Shown here: positions 1 through 11,349 of the stretch, piece by piece
Numbering within the stretch: the first letter of the stretch is position 1
Layout of the letters: the number at the start of each line of letters is the position of its first letter
From: Epiperipatus broadwayi
Taxonomy: Eukaryota; Onychophora; Udeonychophora; Euonychophora; Peripatidae
Length of the DNA stretch: 64,000 nucleotides
Direction of reading: 5' to 3'
NCBI GenBank assembly: GCA_028023455.1
Contig: JAQFVV010000050.1
Location: forward strand, 1,568,411 to 1,632,410
Translations under genes and position numbers: made by a program
Notes under the pieces: generated by a model
What the model was told of the DNA's origin: nothing
Seen by the model: the letters and a program-made list of their open reading frames with translations, nothing else
The model's database searches: none

Positions 1-2280
1 CATTTTTGTAGCTTGTTAATAGTCAGCAAATTTATTTGGGAAAAATTATAAATAATTTTGTCACAAAATTTTTTTTTTTTTAAATAACACTAATAAAAAA
101 AAACCCCACTAGAAATATTAAATACGATTGCTTCTTTTCAGCCATTTTGTTTTAGACATTTATTGTAGAGTCCCTGAAACTGTATAATTAAAAAAAATGT
201 TACCAGTATTGGTTTACTGGATTATACAGAAGTATCAAAAAAGGAATCATCAAGGTGCACTTTATGCTTAACAACATTTATCAGTTGGTCTAGATAACAA
301 ACTCCTATACATCTTTGTCTTAAGTGAATTTAAAATTGCTAGATCAGCAAATAATGGAGGGAGGGGGGACTTATGTCTTTTTTATCTATGATAATCCATA
401 TGTTCTTGCATGACATTACACAGGGAAAAATGGAGATGAAGTTAAATTATTACAAGTGGTGAAGTTGACTTATTTCAAGTGCTTATACTATTCATTACTG
501 AATTTTTTAGAGTTAATGAAGTCCATATTGTGAAAATACTTTCATGCCTATAATTCAAATTGTAATATTCCAAATATTTAGCTACATACCTAAAAATATG
601 TCAAATTATTACTTTAAAAATTTGTATGACTTGCAATGATGCTATATTGATAAGGTTCTGGAGCTCAAACAATGGATCATGGACCATGATGTGCTATTCT
701 AGTATTTGACATTTTCAGCAATACACCATTCAATTTTATTCATCTGATCATTATGTGTATATATATATAATGAAAAAGTTAGTCATAAACAATTTACATA
801 ACAATGGTGTGAATTATTTAATGCATAATGAATATGAAGATGTCATCAAATTTGGGATCAAAACATAAGCAAAAAAGCTTATCTTGTCACCACCACATGA
901 TTGCCATTTCATGATCTTTCATAGACAATATGTCCTTATAATTTATTTAAAGGCATAAAGAATGGAATAGCTCACATGTTTTATAAGTGTGTAGTGTATG
1001 CAAATATAAGTTGACAAAGCAATATATTATAATTATCATCTTCCTTATCTATGATATTAATATAATTTAATAACACATATTCATATAAATTGGTGAACGA
1101 ATGAAATTGATGTCAAATCTTCAAATTGTCATCTAAAAATTATATATATTGTCAGTTACTATAAGAAAAAATAATCTATCTCATCAGACAATTACAGTCT
1201 AAATAATATTTGGTCAACTACATGAGTGAAGCCAATTCTACATCAAACATATAAACTTTATTTCTGTCTAGCATTTTAATATGATCTATATGATGTTAGA
1301 ATTTGAATTTCTTAATTTAGTAGATTTTGTTTAATTAATAGAGGACTATTACAAATGGAACCTGAAAATAAATATAACAAAAAGTAAAATAGGTATTGGG
1401 GGAATACAATTAGATATAATATTCAAAGATAAAGAATAAATAGAACAATGTGAGGAATATATGTTATGATCATAATACAATGAGGAATGGCAGCTGAAGC
1501 TATAAGAAAGAAACATACTTAACAGAATGAATATAGTAATGATAAATGGGATATTGTCGGTTCAAAACCTATTAAAAATAAATAAAAAATGAATTTATGA
1601 CATATAATGAAAAATATCATATGACATGGAAGTGATGATTGGTAGAGAAGGAAAACAACTGGCAGAAAAACAGTAATTACAAAATGAATTGTCAGGGAAG
1701 ATCTATGGAAATGTTAAGAGGAAAATTCATAAGCATTAAAATAATATGATAAATAATCAATATTGAACACACTATAATAAGTAAAATTTGAATGAGATAA
1801 TTGGAATGGTATGACGAGATAATTGGAATGCTATAAATATATACAGAGAAAGTTTCAGGAAAGATTATACCAAAACAAATACTAAACATGATCTTATTAG
1901 AAAAAAAGATCATTTAAAAGTAAAATTTAAAAAAATAAACAGAGAAATTAGAGAGAGAGATAGAGAAATTTGCTGAAAGATTTACAGACAGAAAGGCATG
2001 ATGAAAGCATTAAAAGATTGATTGAAAGATTTAGTAAAGTCTATGTTACCAAGACATGTGCAGAACTACATCAACTAATAATAAAACTGCATAATCAAAT
2101 TAATAAAAAAATTTGTAAGAAACAAACAATTCCACTGTAAATTGTATAATATTTGAAATACAGGCATTCTTATACTTGGAACCTCATTGCAAATATAGGG
2201 GATTTGAACTCAGACTTTCAAGCAACTTTCAACTATCCACACTATTTCATACTACTGATACACATGACCACACACATGTA
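1..2280. other. AT-rich DNA, no gene seen
   Basis: This is low-complexity AT-rich sequence with homopolymer runs and short TA arrays. Short open frames are present but have no family resemblance, no neighbouring exons and AT-driven residue composition. I see no RNA gene and no complete mobile element. Confidence 0.6.
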
Positions 2281-2290
2281 AAAAAAAAAA

Positions 2291-2336
2291 TCACCAATAA
2301 AAGTATTTCGTGCTGAACCAGCACACATCTCCCACA
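2291..2336 (-). ncRNA. Decayed hammerhead fragment, family H
   Basis: On the minus strand this matches the ribozyme region of the tandem element at 22.2-22.9 kb. The strand reads GTGCTG, loop GTT, CAGCAC, then GAAA: a perfect 6-bp stem II closed by a G-C pair. The CTGATGA side is mutated, so it should not cleave. It is useful because it shows the ancestral stem II, which is imperfect in the other copies. Confidence 0.5.
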
Positions 2337-2371
2337 CATATATCATAATTCATATATATATATATATATAT

Positions 2372-2482
2372 TACTTATAATCAATCTCCACAAATACACT
2401 TTAATGCCAATTTTTTATATAATTCCTTTAATTTCCTAACAGTTTCAACTGTCCTGCAGTCTTCATCAGAGCTACAGCATTT
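2372..2482 (-). repeat. Family C repeat, single unit with core-like motif
   Basis: This is a single copy of a unit of about 100 bp, also found as inverted dimers at 14634-14866 and 53698-54032. On the minus strand it contains CTGATGA (2463-2469), a short hairpin GACTG/CAGTT, then GAAAC (GAAA at 2443-2446). Its far end has the shared sequence reading GCATTAAAGTGTAT on the minus strand. The core resembles a hammerhead, but an extra A follows CTGATGA and I find no stem III or cleavage triplet. Confidence 0.5.
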
Positions 2483-3134
2483 AAACATATAATCATATAA
2501 CCATTACTATACATATAAAAATTCATATAAAATACAAATTTTACATTATTATTCAAAATCATATTTTATTCTTAACTTTATACCTTTACCTCCCTCTTCT
2601 TTTCTAATTATTATTTTTTCATAATAAAAGGACAGTATGCAAATTATGTTATAACATGGAGAATTCATTCTTCACAATGATGTTCTTTATGCATTATTGA
2701 ATTATATGATAATATAATATTTACTATTAAAGTGAGAACATTAAATAGAGATTTTAAATTACTTTTGTACAATGTATGATTTGTGCACTTACAATGCATA
2801 CATAAATGGAATATAATTGTCCTATGATCTAGTTCAGTCTCAACATTCTTAAATATGACAAGAAAAGCTCTTTGCTAATGCCATCTAGTGGAAGAACACA
2901 TATTCACTGATTATCAGATGGTATAAAATATACCTTTTGCAATATTAAAATCCCCATACTCAAACTGGTAGGTGGTTTTTGATTTTATTAATGAGATCTG
3001 AGATTTGATGTCCTCAGATTTGATTGATAGAGACATATGAATAGCAAGATGTTGGTTGATGTTTTCATCAAACTTTGCTGTTGCAGTATTTGCCTGAAGA
3101 TTTATGATAATGATATTTTAGTGGTGATAATATG

Positions 3135-3337
3135 TTGGACTATTTCCATCATCTATCAGCAAATGCTTAATGTATAGAAAATTTTAAACTTTTCAAGTAC
3201 AAACAACTTGTTAATAATAACATGTGTTGTCTATTTATGTGTTATTATTAACAAATTATTTGTATTTGAAAAGTTTAATCCAGTTTAAAATTTTTTATAC
3301 ATTCAACATTTATCGATAGATGATGGAAATAGTCCAA
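3135..3337. repeat. Foldback element, family F
   Basis: This is an inverted repeat of about 200 bp. The left arm begins TTGGACTATTTCCATC and the right arm ends with its complement, GATGGAAATAGTCCAA. The inner arms meet around 3223-3238. The same terminal sequence occurs in foldbacks at 49410-49686 and 51345-51858, so this is a dispersed family and not a chance palindrome. No coding capacity is visible. Confidence 0.7.
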
Positions 3338-3459
3338 AATATCATATTTGCTGTTGCAAATATCAAAAATTTCTATTGTTACATATTTATGTGGTATTTA
3401 ATTAATTACATATTTAAATATCAACTTAAAAATCAATGCTAGTTTCAACATGGATATGA

Positions 3460-3860
3460 TTAAAGCTTCCCTTGTTTAATAATATTTAGCTCATACAAAA
3501 AGACTTTAGCTAGATTAACACTTAATATGTATTCAAGATTTAAAATCATATAGAACATTGTGAATGTATTTAAAAATGGATTGCTGTGTTTATTATAATG
3601 ACAACTGATTTTATGAGCTACTGATGACATCAGATTTATTAACAGAAACATGCTTCTAGCAAGATTAACACTTAATATGCATTCAAGATTTGAAATCATA
3701 TAGAACATTGTGAATATATTTAAAAATAGATTGAAATCATATAGAACATTGTGAATATATTTAAAAATAGATTGTTATGTTTATTATAATGACAACTGAT
3801 TTTATTAACTACTGATGACATCAGATTTATTAACAGAAACATGCTTCTAGCAAAAAGTTA
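3460..3860. repeat. Local imperfect direct repeats
   Basis: The segment around 3515-3655 (ending in the stretch CATCAGATTTATTAACAG) recurs around 3670-3860, with a third partial copy at 3727-3770. The shared text includes TCATATAGAACATTGTGAAT. This looks like a local segmental duplication. No terminal signature identifies a mobile family. Confidence 0.55.
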
Positions 3861-4874
3861 CTTGATTTTTTTCATCAAACGCTGTTTTAAACTTCAAAAA
3901 ATTTCTAAAGTGTTTAGGTAGATTATGTTAGAATTGTTATATATTTGCTAATTAATTAATTACATATTTACATGTCTACTTAAAAATCAAGGTTAGCTTT
4001 AAAATGAGTATGTTTAAAGGTTCTGCCTTGTTTAATAAATAAAAAAATAATATAAAAAGGATATAGCATTGAAGATGTATTTAAAAGAAATTGAAAGTCT
4101 GCGTTTTTTGGAACCATAACTGATTTCAATAAGCTACTGATGACTTCATATTTTAGTCACAGAAACATGCAAGAAGTTAGTTGATTTTTTTCATTAAACT
4201 TTGTCAATTGAAAGATTAAAAACTTTCTATAGAAGGTAAACTAAAATATATTACATTAGCATTATTACATAAACATATTTCTACATTTAAAAGTATAGAT
4301 ATGTGATATAGTATATTTGTCAGTATAAAATGAATTAATCTTGAAGTAGCAAAGAATAATAAAGTTGCAATATAATTACTGTGTGAGCATTAGAAATAGA
4401 TTTTATATAAAGTTGGTATAATTATGCTAATTCATTATTTAGCTTTAATAACTATTTTATCACTGGGACTTTTGGCACAAAAATAAATATTGTTATAAAT
4501 CAACAAAGAACTGTTCACAGCATCAAAGTGGCCTTAGAAAAAAATTTCTATTAATTAAATTGATAATCTTTGTTTCCTCTTTGATACCTTAAAGAAAACC
4601 AGGATACATCCCTAAGGTTCATATCATATATTCTTGTTGTTGGAGTTTTTTTTATTTAGTAAATTAGCAAGGATGGTCTAATTAACATCTCTAAATTCCA
4701 AATCAAGAAACACCACAGTCTTTGTTTTTTAGTTACCTTAATTAAAGCATCAGTTGAGTGTATTTTTCAAATTGACGAATGAATGTGTTTTTGATAGATA
4801 TTGAGAATCATAGTGGTCAAAACTATTCTTAGAAGATTATAAAGTTATCAGCCAAAGCAGCCGTGGTAGTTAGA

Positions 4875-5440
4875 GGGAGACAGTTGTAAGAATTCTAATT
4901 GATGTTCAGACTCTAGTTCAATGTGGCTTCTTATTTAGGTAGCTAAAACTGCAGATCCCTTTCAAGCAAAGAAAAATTACATAAATTGGAAGCAAAATCT
5001 AGTATTTAATGAAACAGTATTGGATATTTTGAAAATTGGAAAAAGAGACATTTGTTTAAAAAGTAGACATGTACTTTACTACAAAATCACAAATATTTGA
5101 AACATAAATGGAATAGGGTTCATAAAGACAGTATAGTGAAAATTATTTGATACAAAATACCAAATGCATACAATTCAGGATTATGTCCTCACCATTTTCT
5201 TATTGTAATGAAAAAGTAGAGTATTTTTATATAAATGTATAAAATGCTTTTGATCAGGCCAAACAATATAAATCGGCATAAAGACAATATTTCTAGAATC
5301 AATAATGAATGGCAAGATGATTATCTTTTGAGAAATTTGGTTATAGTGACTAAAATGAGAGAAGAGACAGACTTATGGACTTCCCCCAAAACTGTATATT
5401 ATGAAATTTTTCTGTGAGAAAAATGTTAAATTAATGTGGA
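4875..5440 (+). pseudogene. RTE-type LINE endonuclease relic
   Basis: The three plus frames together give broken pieces of the AP-endonuclease region of the same LINE as at 32.9-34.6 kb. Recognisable pieces are HVLYYKITNI with a stop, then GIGFI, then DLWTSPKTVYYEI, which matches the family's WTWxSP...NEIDY segment. Stops and frameshifts interrupt it throughout, and no reverse transcriptase follows. It is a 5' fragment with no expected activity. Confidence 0.6.
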
Positions 5441-5769
5441 CATGAAAGTATCCAAATAAATATTCAGAATTATTGGGATAAAATTTTAATTAATAGAAAA
5501 TATTTGTTTCAAGATTGAAATATTCCTAATAGATACAAATAAAGGCATATGGCTTTATTATTTGAGAGTTCATAGGGAGTATAAGTGACAGCACAGTCAA
5601 TCCTATGTGCTCACAATCTTAAGTTGAATGCGCTGTCAATTGCACCAAACCACATAAGGCAAAAAAGTTTATGGTTTTATTGCTTGAAAGTTCATAAAAA
5701 GTTTGAATAGCAGAACTACAAGTATATAATATATACAGTACTATATATATATATCATTAATGCAAGAAT

Positions 5770-6260
5770 TATATATATTTTTCAAAAAATTACATTTACT
5801 ATCAGATATTTTTAAAAACATATTCCTAACTAATAATTAATTAATTTATTAATAAAAAAATAAACTGGCATCTAATTGCTAAAGACAGTTTTGTCTTTCA
5901 ATTATTGCTAAGAAAACAAACCCCTTTTTTTTAAACATTAAAACTTAACCCCCACCTGCTACCCTTTTCTCATTTACCTATAAATTTAATAAAAAGTTGT
6001 TAGAAAAAAAATATTTTAAAATTTATAGAAAATGAAAGAAGGTTGAACAGGAATTTAAATTTTAATGTTTAAAAAAGAGGTCTTTTTAAAATTTTTCTAG
6101 CTATAATTGAAAGACAAAAGTGTCATAAGCAATTAAAATGTCTATTTATTTATTTATTATTAATAAATTAAATATTGGACTGGATTATATGTTTTTAAAA
6201 AATCTTATAGTGAGTAAATTTTTTTAAAAAACAAATATAATTATTGTATTAATGTGATAT
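5770..6260. repeat. Long imperfect foldback, about 490 bp
   Basis: The left arm around 5790-5950 (including AAAGACAGTTTTGTCTTTCA and the inner TTTTAAACATTAAAACTT) is complementary to the right arm around 6050-6240 (AATTTTAATGTTTAAAAAAG, TTGAAAGACAAAAGTGTC). The centre holds a C-rich patch near 5945-5970. No open frame and no terminal motif were identified. It looks like a palindromic mobile element. Confidence 0.55.
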
Positions 6261-7361
6261 ATATAGAGAATGAATTTTATTGTCCAGAATTATCTGTAAT
6301 CAGCATTGATATCTGGACTAATATGTAAATACTAATCAATAAAGTGTTATTTATGCATATGCAAATCCACCTCATTAAAAAATAAATATTTTAAAAACAC
6401 CTTTTGATGTTTTTCCGGAACCAATTAGCTATGAAAGTCATGGAACACCTGTATATGTTTAATCATCACTTATACACACTTGATACTGTGCTTGTTAACC
6501 TGATTACAATTATATAGTTTGAGTATTTTTAATAATTGGTTGTGTCTTAAAATAATCAACACTTCTGGCAGTGAAATATGAGATGAAATTTGCAAAATAG
6601 CTGATTTATTGTGAAATAAATGATGTATTTTTCAAATAAATTATTTATAAGTAGTTAGCCAAAATCATTAATAATATAAACATTTATATCGATCCAATAT
6701 ATAAAACTGATGTACTAATGTGTATTCAGCTATAATATATGAGTAAGTCCCACAATGGAATCCATGACAATATTTAAATCTGCCTTGTTTATTAACATAA
6801 ATTGTTACAAAGGAATTATTAGTTAAATTGGTTCTTGTGAGTTTTCAAGTAATCCAAGATGGCAACCCATATTTTTGATATCAGTTTGGGGGGCTCTCAC
6901 AAATTGTTTTTAAAAAAGTACCTGCATGGAAACATTGGTTTTTATAATTACATTTTATTTTGTTAAAAAAAAACAACAATTATAATATTTACAGTTTAAC
7001 TTATTATCCAAAAAATGATAAAAATTTATGAATACAATATTTACACTTTATTCATGTTGTTGGCTTGCAATCATATCATGACCATTTACACACTTTTTAG
7101 TAAGGCAGGATCCCATACTTTTGGAAATAGTCCTCTGCATCCTGTTCCATGAAAGGAAAGTCCCAAATTTTTATCATTATGACAATTTACCAAAAACAAT
7201 TGCTGACAAAATGAAACACCCTGAATTGAATAAAAGTACAACGATGTTAAAAACTTCTTGCTTCTTGGTGCTTCCAATGTTTATAACAAGTAAAAATAAA
7301 ATTAAATAAAGCTTCTCAATAAAGTATATTGGAATTTATTTTTTATTACTCATTCATTAGA

Positions 7362-7508
7362 ATAGAGATTGTCCAATAATAAATAATATTTCTGTAGTAT
7401 AGTGTAATTTTCATTACATCATTCTCATTAGTACCTATCTTGCGTGAGAGTGGTACAATGACGATTACACTACACAAATATTTCTCATTATTGGATAATC
7501 CCTAGTCT
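7362..7508. repeat. Short foldback
   Basis: AGAGATTGTCCAATAATAAA on the left is mirrored by ATTATTGGATAATCCCTAG on the right. The inner arms TAGTATAGTGTAATTTTCAT and GACGATTACACTACA also pair. A half copy sharing CCTATCTTGCATGAGAGT lies at about 7810-7880, so the sequence is dispersed. Confidence 0.6.
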
Positions 7509-7682
7509 AACTTAATAATAAAATAATATTAATATACTTGCTTTAGGTAATTTGTGTCAAAGTTGTAAGGGTGGCACATTTGGCACTTCTCAAATAAACT
7601 GTAGTAATTTCCAATCTATGTAAAAGTGTGTGTGTATATATATATACTCAACAATGATAAACATATATGTAAGAGATTGTAG

Positions 7683-7733
7683 CCAAAGTCAACTGATAAA
7701 TTCTGGTTCAGCATAAAATGTAAATTTTGGGGA
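7683..7733 (+). ncRNA. Decayed hammerhead fragment, family H
   Basis: CTGATAA at 7693-7699, the stem II hairpin CTG/GTT/CAG, then TAAAATGTAAA and TTTTGGGG match the family H ribozyme at 22671-22722 in order. CTGATGA, GAAA and the cleavage triplet are each mutated, so no cleavage is expected. It is a dead copy of the element. Confidence 0.45.
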
Positions 7734-8028
7734 TCATAGATTTTTTTTACATCTTTGGTCATATGTTTACGATTACATCCCTCTACAAGTTTTTAAAGAC
7801 AGATAGAAACCAGTCCCTATCTTGCATGAGAGTCATGTAGTGAAAACTATACTAAAGAAATATTATTCATTATTTATAAAATGCAGAAAACATGAAGCTA
7901 TAACAATATATATATAAAGTCTCAGCGTTTTTAGGAATATCTGGTCCCCATATTTAGTGCAATATAAACATTACTTTAGTCACACTTTTCTTTATTTTTG
8001 CCATAATATTCTATAAATATAATTGATC

Positions 8029-8312
8029 CAAACTGCTTCAAACACTTTTTAGCAAAACTCTTTATTTGTACTTATACATACACCTATGTTTTGACTGACC
8101 TACAGACTTCTTCAGGGTAAGTTTATTTTGATCTTTTAAAAAAAGGTTTTTTTAAAAGATCAAAATAAACTTACCCTGAAGCAGACTGCAGGTTTTTTTA
8201 AAAGATCAAAATAAACTTACCCTGAAGAAGTCTGTAGGTCAGTCGAAACATAGATGTATGTATAAGTACAACTAAAGAGTTTTGCTAAAAAGTGTTTGAA
8301 GCAGTTTGGATA
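8029..8312. repeat. Foldback family D with internal triplication
   Basis: The arms are AACACTTTTTAGCAAAACTC (left) and GAGTTTTGCTAAAAAGTGTT (right). Inside, GATCAAAATAAACTTACC followed by CTGAAG occurs twice on plus and once inverted, separated by T7-8 runs. The right arm reads CTGAAGA, a hairpin, GAAAC, then a pairing ACATA/TATGT. This is similar to a hammerhead with a real stem III, but stem I would need a two-base bulge. Confidence 0.65.
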
Positions 8313-9063
8313 AATTGTACTTTATTATATGTGAAATAGAATTAATAATTTAATTATTCATTATTGGAATTTTTTTTTTTCAAATTTAACAATTGATTTA
8401 TTAATGTTGTTTTAATTTAACAACTAGCATATCTTCGGTAGACTATAGGCCCTTGAAACTACATTTATCAAAAATACAGGTGCCATCTCAGTTTACATGA
8501 AAGTTAGCAAGTACCATTAAATTGCTGTTAATTTTGTATTTAGTCTTTAAAATCTTGGTGAACTTGTTAACATGTCTACCAGAAATTAGTTCAATTTCTC
8601 ATCAAAATGTTGCCATCTTGAAACAATGGAAAATATCTATAGAGGGTATAGTAAATAAAATTATCATTATATATTTAGGTGATACTTAATTATGTATATA
8701 AGCATTTTATATGTATAAAAAAATTGTATGTAAGCAACCATAACATAAAAATGTACTTGCAATAAAAATGGAAAAATTTTTTTGAAGAAATCCATGATTT
8801 ATATAAACAAATTCATCACAGGCATTCCATTAAAAACAAGAAAAAAATTTACTTATAAAAAAAACCTGGCAAATACTTGATAAGAAAAATCTCCTTGATT
8901 GTATTCCAAATAAGACATTTTATTAATATTGATTTTGTTGCAAGTATTTTTATTTTGAAATGTATACATATAAGGCTTAAATGTAATTAAATCATAAGTA
9001 AACAATGAACTGTAAAACCCAATAAAAAGGCATTTTGGAAAAGAAAAAGTGGTAAATGTAGTC

Positions 9064-9169
9064 GTCAAGCATTTGTGGTCGAGAGGTCAGCAACACCTGC
9101 TTTACAAGCAGTTGTCCCATGATAGCGGGTTCGCTTCCCGGCTGATGCTATGACACCTGAGGAAAAAAA
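9064..9169 (+). mobile_element. tRNA-derived SINE, best copy
   Basis: A tRNA-like body is followed by an A-rich tail. An A box, TGGTCGAGAGG, lies at 9076-9086. An anticodon arm CTGC/TTTACAA/GCAG at 9097-9111 reads anticodon TAC (valine). A B box, GGTTCGCTTCC, lies at 9128-9138, with one change from the pol III consensus. The acceptor-like ends GCATTGG and CTGATGC pair partly, and outer GTCA/TGAC extend the pairing. The tail is GAGG followed by A7. It is probably a non-autonomous element mobilised by a LINE. The valine origin is inferred from the anticodon arm only. Confidence 0.75.
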
Positions 9170-9752
9170 GGAAGTAAACAGGTTTATAAAGAATAATATT
9201 TCACAAAAGTCTGTTATTGAAATATCAAAAAAAAAAAAATCAATTTAATAAGAAATGATATTAATAGACATATTTATTTACATAAAATCATTCTAGATGC
9301 TGAACAAAGGAATTAAGAATAGAAAGAATCCACCTATTCTTGGTAAATCTGATGTTTAATAAACATACCTTTGTCAAAATTGTTTATATATTAAATCTTC
9401 TTTAATGTTAACCAATTTATGCTTATAATCCTAAGAACTTAACATAACAAAATCTATCACAACAATCATCTCTATTAAACAGTATAGACTAATTCCAGTC
9501 TCTTTTAACAACCAATTGTATAACAGTTTTCTTTCATTATTATTGTCCTTTTATAAAATGTAATCTTTGTTTAGCCTAATAAAATTTGTTTAAAGTAAAC
9601 ATCAGAACTACTAAGAATAGCTGGATTCATTCTATTCAACATTTAGAGTGCTTTTAAGTCATAGCCTGGGAAAGAATAATTTACTCCCTTTGTTTACATA
9701 TACATTGAACTATGCTAATTTAAAGTTTAGTAAATAAAAAATATTTAAAGAA

Positions 9753-9856
9753 GTCAAGCATTGGTGGTCGAGAGGTCAGTGACAGCTGCTTTACTAAGAA
9801 GTTGTCCCGGGTTAGTGGGTTAACTTCCTGGATGATGCTATGAACATGAGAAAAAT
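9753..9856 (+). mobile_element. tRNA-derived SINE, diverged copy
   Basis: Same family and orientation as the copy 690 bp upstream. The A box TGGTCGAGAGG is intact. The B box has decayed to GGTTAACTTCC and the anticodon loop is altered (TTACTAA). The tail is GAGAAAAATA. Decay of the internal promoter suggests it is no longer transcribed by pol III. Confidence 0.7.
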
Positions 9857-9859
9857 AAA

Positions 9860-11290
9860 TTGTAAATAAATAATTGACATTAATGTGGTATGATGCTACA
9901 AAGTGAATCTTCTTAAACAGTTGTTCCTTGAAATACTTATGCCTTGAAATTCTCTTCAAATAAGATTTTATTTTGTTTATTGTATGTAATAAGTTGTTTT
10001 TGTATTACATGATTTCTGGTTTTTCCAAGTTTATGTAAGAATCTTTGTTAATTTTAAGCTAGTGTCAAAGATTTCAAAACACCAAATCACGATCTTATGA
10101 AAAAACTTCATTCTATACATATAAACAAGTGTGTGTGTATATATATATGTCTGGCAAAATAGATTATTCTTCTTAACATCAGATTTTTATTTGGCTTAAT
10201 GAAGCATAAGTTTCTATACAAACATGCTAAAGAAACTCTTGAATATGTGTCTGTATTTTTAGATCAGGAAAAAGAACATGGAGTCAGTTTAGATCCACAA
10301 ATTGTCAAACTAGTGTTTGGAATGCGACTACGAAAGGAGAAAAATAAAGGAGGTTTGATACATCGCAAAAAAATAGCAATGTTATAAACAAAAGTAGCAA
10401 ATTAAATGAAATAATATAGTTAAAATTATGATTGTCACTAAGCTAGCTGAAGAAAGAAGAATAACCAACTCCATCATGCATACTAACATATAGATGCAAA
10501 GTTATTAGATAAAAAACGAATTTAAAATCAAAATTACGTGTGTGTATATATATATAAGCAAAAATGTATTTGTCTCATTGGAAGATATGATTGAAGATGG
10601 AATACTAAAATCTTTTGCAAAGAAAAGCTTATTATAGAAAAAAAAGTTAAAATACCCACATAGCAAAATATCAAATAAACAGAATATTGGAACAGAATTC
10701 TCTACACATGGATGTAATATAATCATAAATCTTTCTTTTAAAAAGATCAGTTTAAGATTTTTTTATTTGTATCTTCAGAATCTGTCATTTTTTTATCAAT
10801 ACTTGCATCCTAGGAATTTTTCTTGACAATCTCAAAGCTTACTTCATTTATCTTCCCTAAGTATTCATCAAAAGGCAAACTGTCACTCACAGAAAGCTTA
10901 CTTTATTCTCTACAAGACTTTCTAATCACCATATAAGATTTTAATGAATAAGACTTGTGATGTTATGTGAACTTCATTTGCTTAGTGATATAATTGTAGG
11001 TGAAAATGATTTATGCTCATTATAAAGTCGTCTATTACCTTGATTTCTTTTTCTTTTTAACATAATTTTTTTTAGAAGATATGTAAAGAGAGAAAGTCGT
11101 CTAAGTTAATGTATCCCATAATGCACCCAAAGCATTTCCCCCTCAAAAAAAAAAAAATAGCCAGTTTTTAATTAAAACATCCTAAATATTTGAAACATTC
11201 AACTAATTTTAAAATAGATTTCATTTTTTAAAATTTAACAAAATTTAAAGTTCGATATTAATTAATTAGTTTAAAACAAATATAGTATTT
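9860..11290. other. AT-rich DNA, no gene seen
   Basis: Short open frames occur, including a 62-codon plus frame at 10199-10387 with lysine- and valine-rich text. None shows a recognisable domain or credible splice signals, and several TA microsatellites interrupt the stretch. I cannot support a gene here. Confidence 0.5.
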
Positions 11291-11298
11291 CTATTTGT

Positions 11299-11348
11299 AT
11301 GTATGTATGTATGTATGTATGTATGTATGTATGTATGTGTGTATGTAT
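11299..11348. repeat. (GTAT)n microsatellite
   Basis: About eleven consecutive GTAT tetranucleotides with one G-for-A interruption near the 3' end. It is a simple tandem repeat with no sign of function. Confidence 0.9.
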
Positions 11349-11349
11349 A

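Noticed and set aside
3460-3870. CRISPR-like array from repeated AT-rich text
   Set aside because: There are only two to three imperfect long copies without regular spacers, in a eukaryotic repeat context.
9076-9138. A functional tRNA-Val gene
   Set aside because: The boxes and anticodon arm are tRNA-like, but the acceptor pairing is imperfect, the body is followed by an A-rich tail, and several diverged copies exist with target duplications. This is a SINE.
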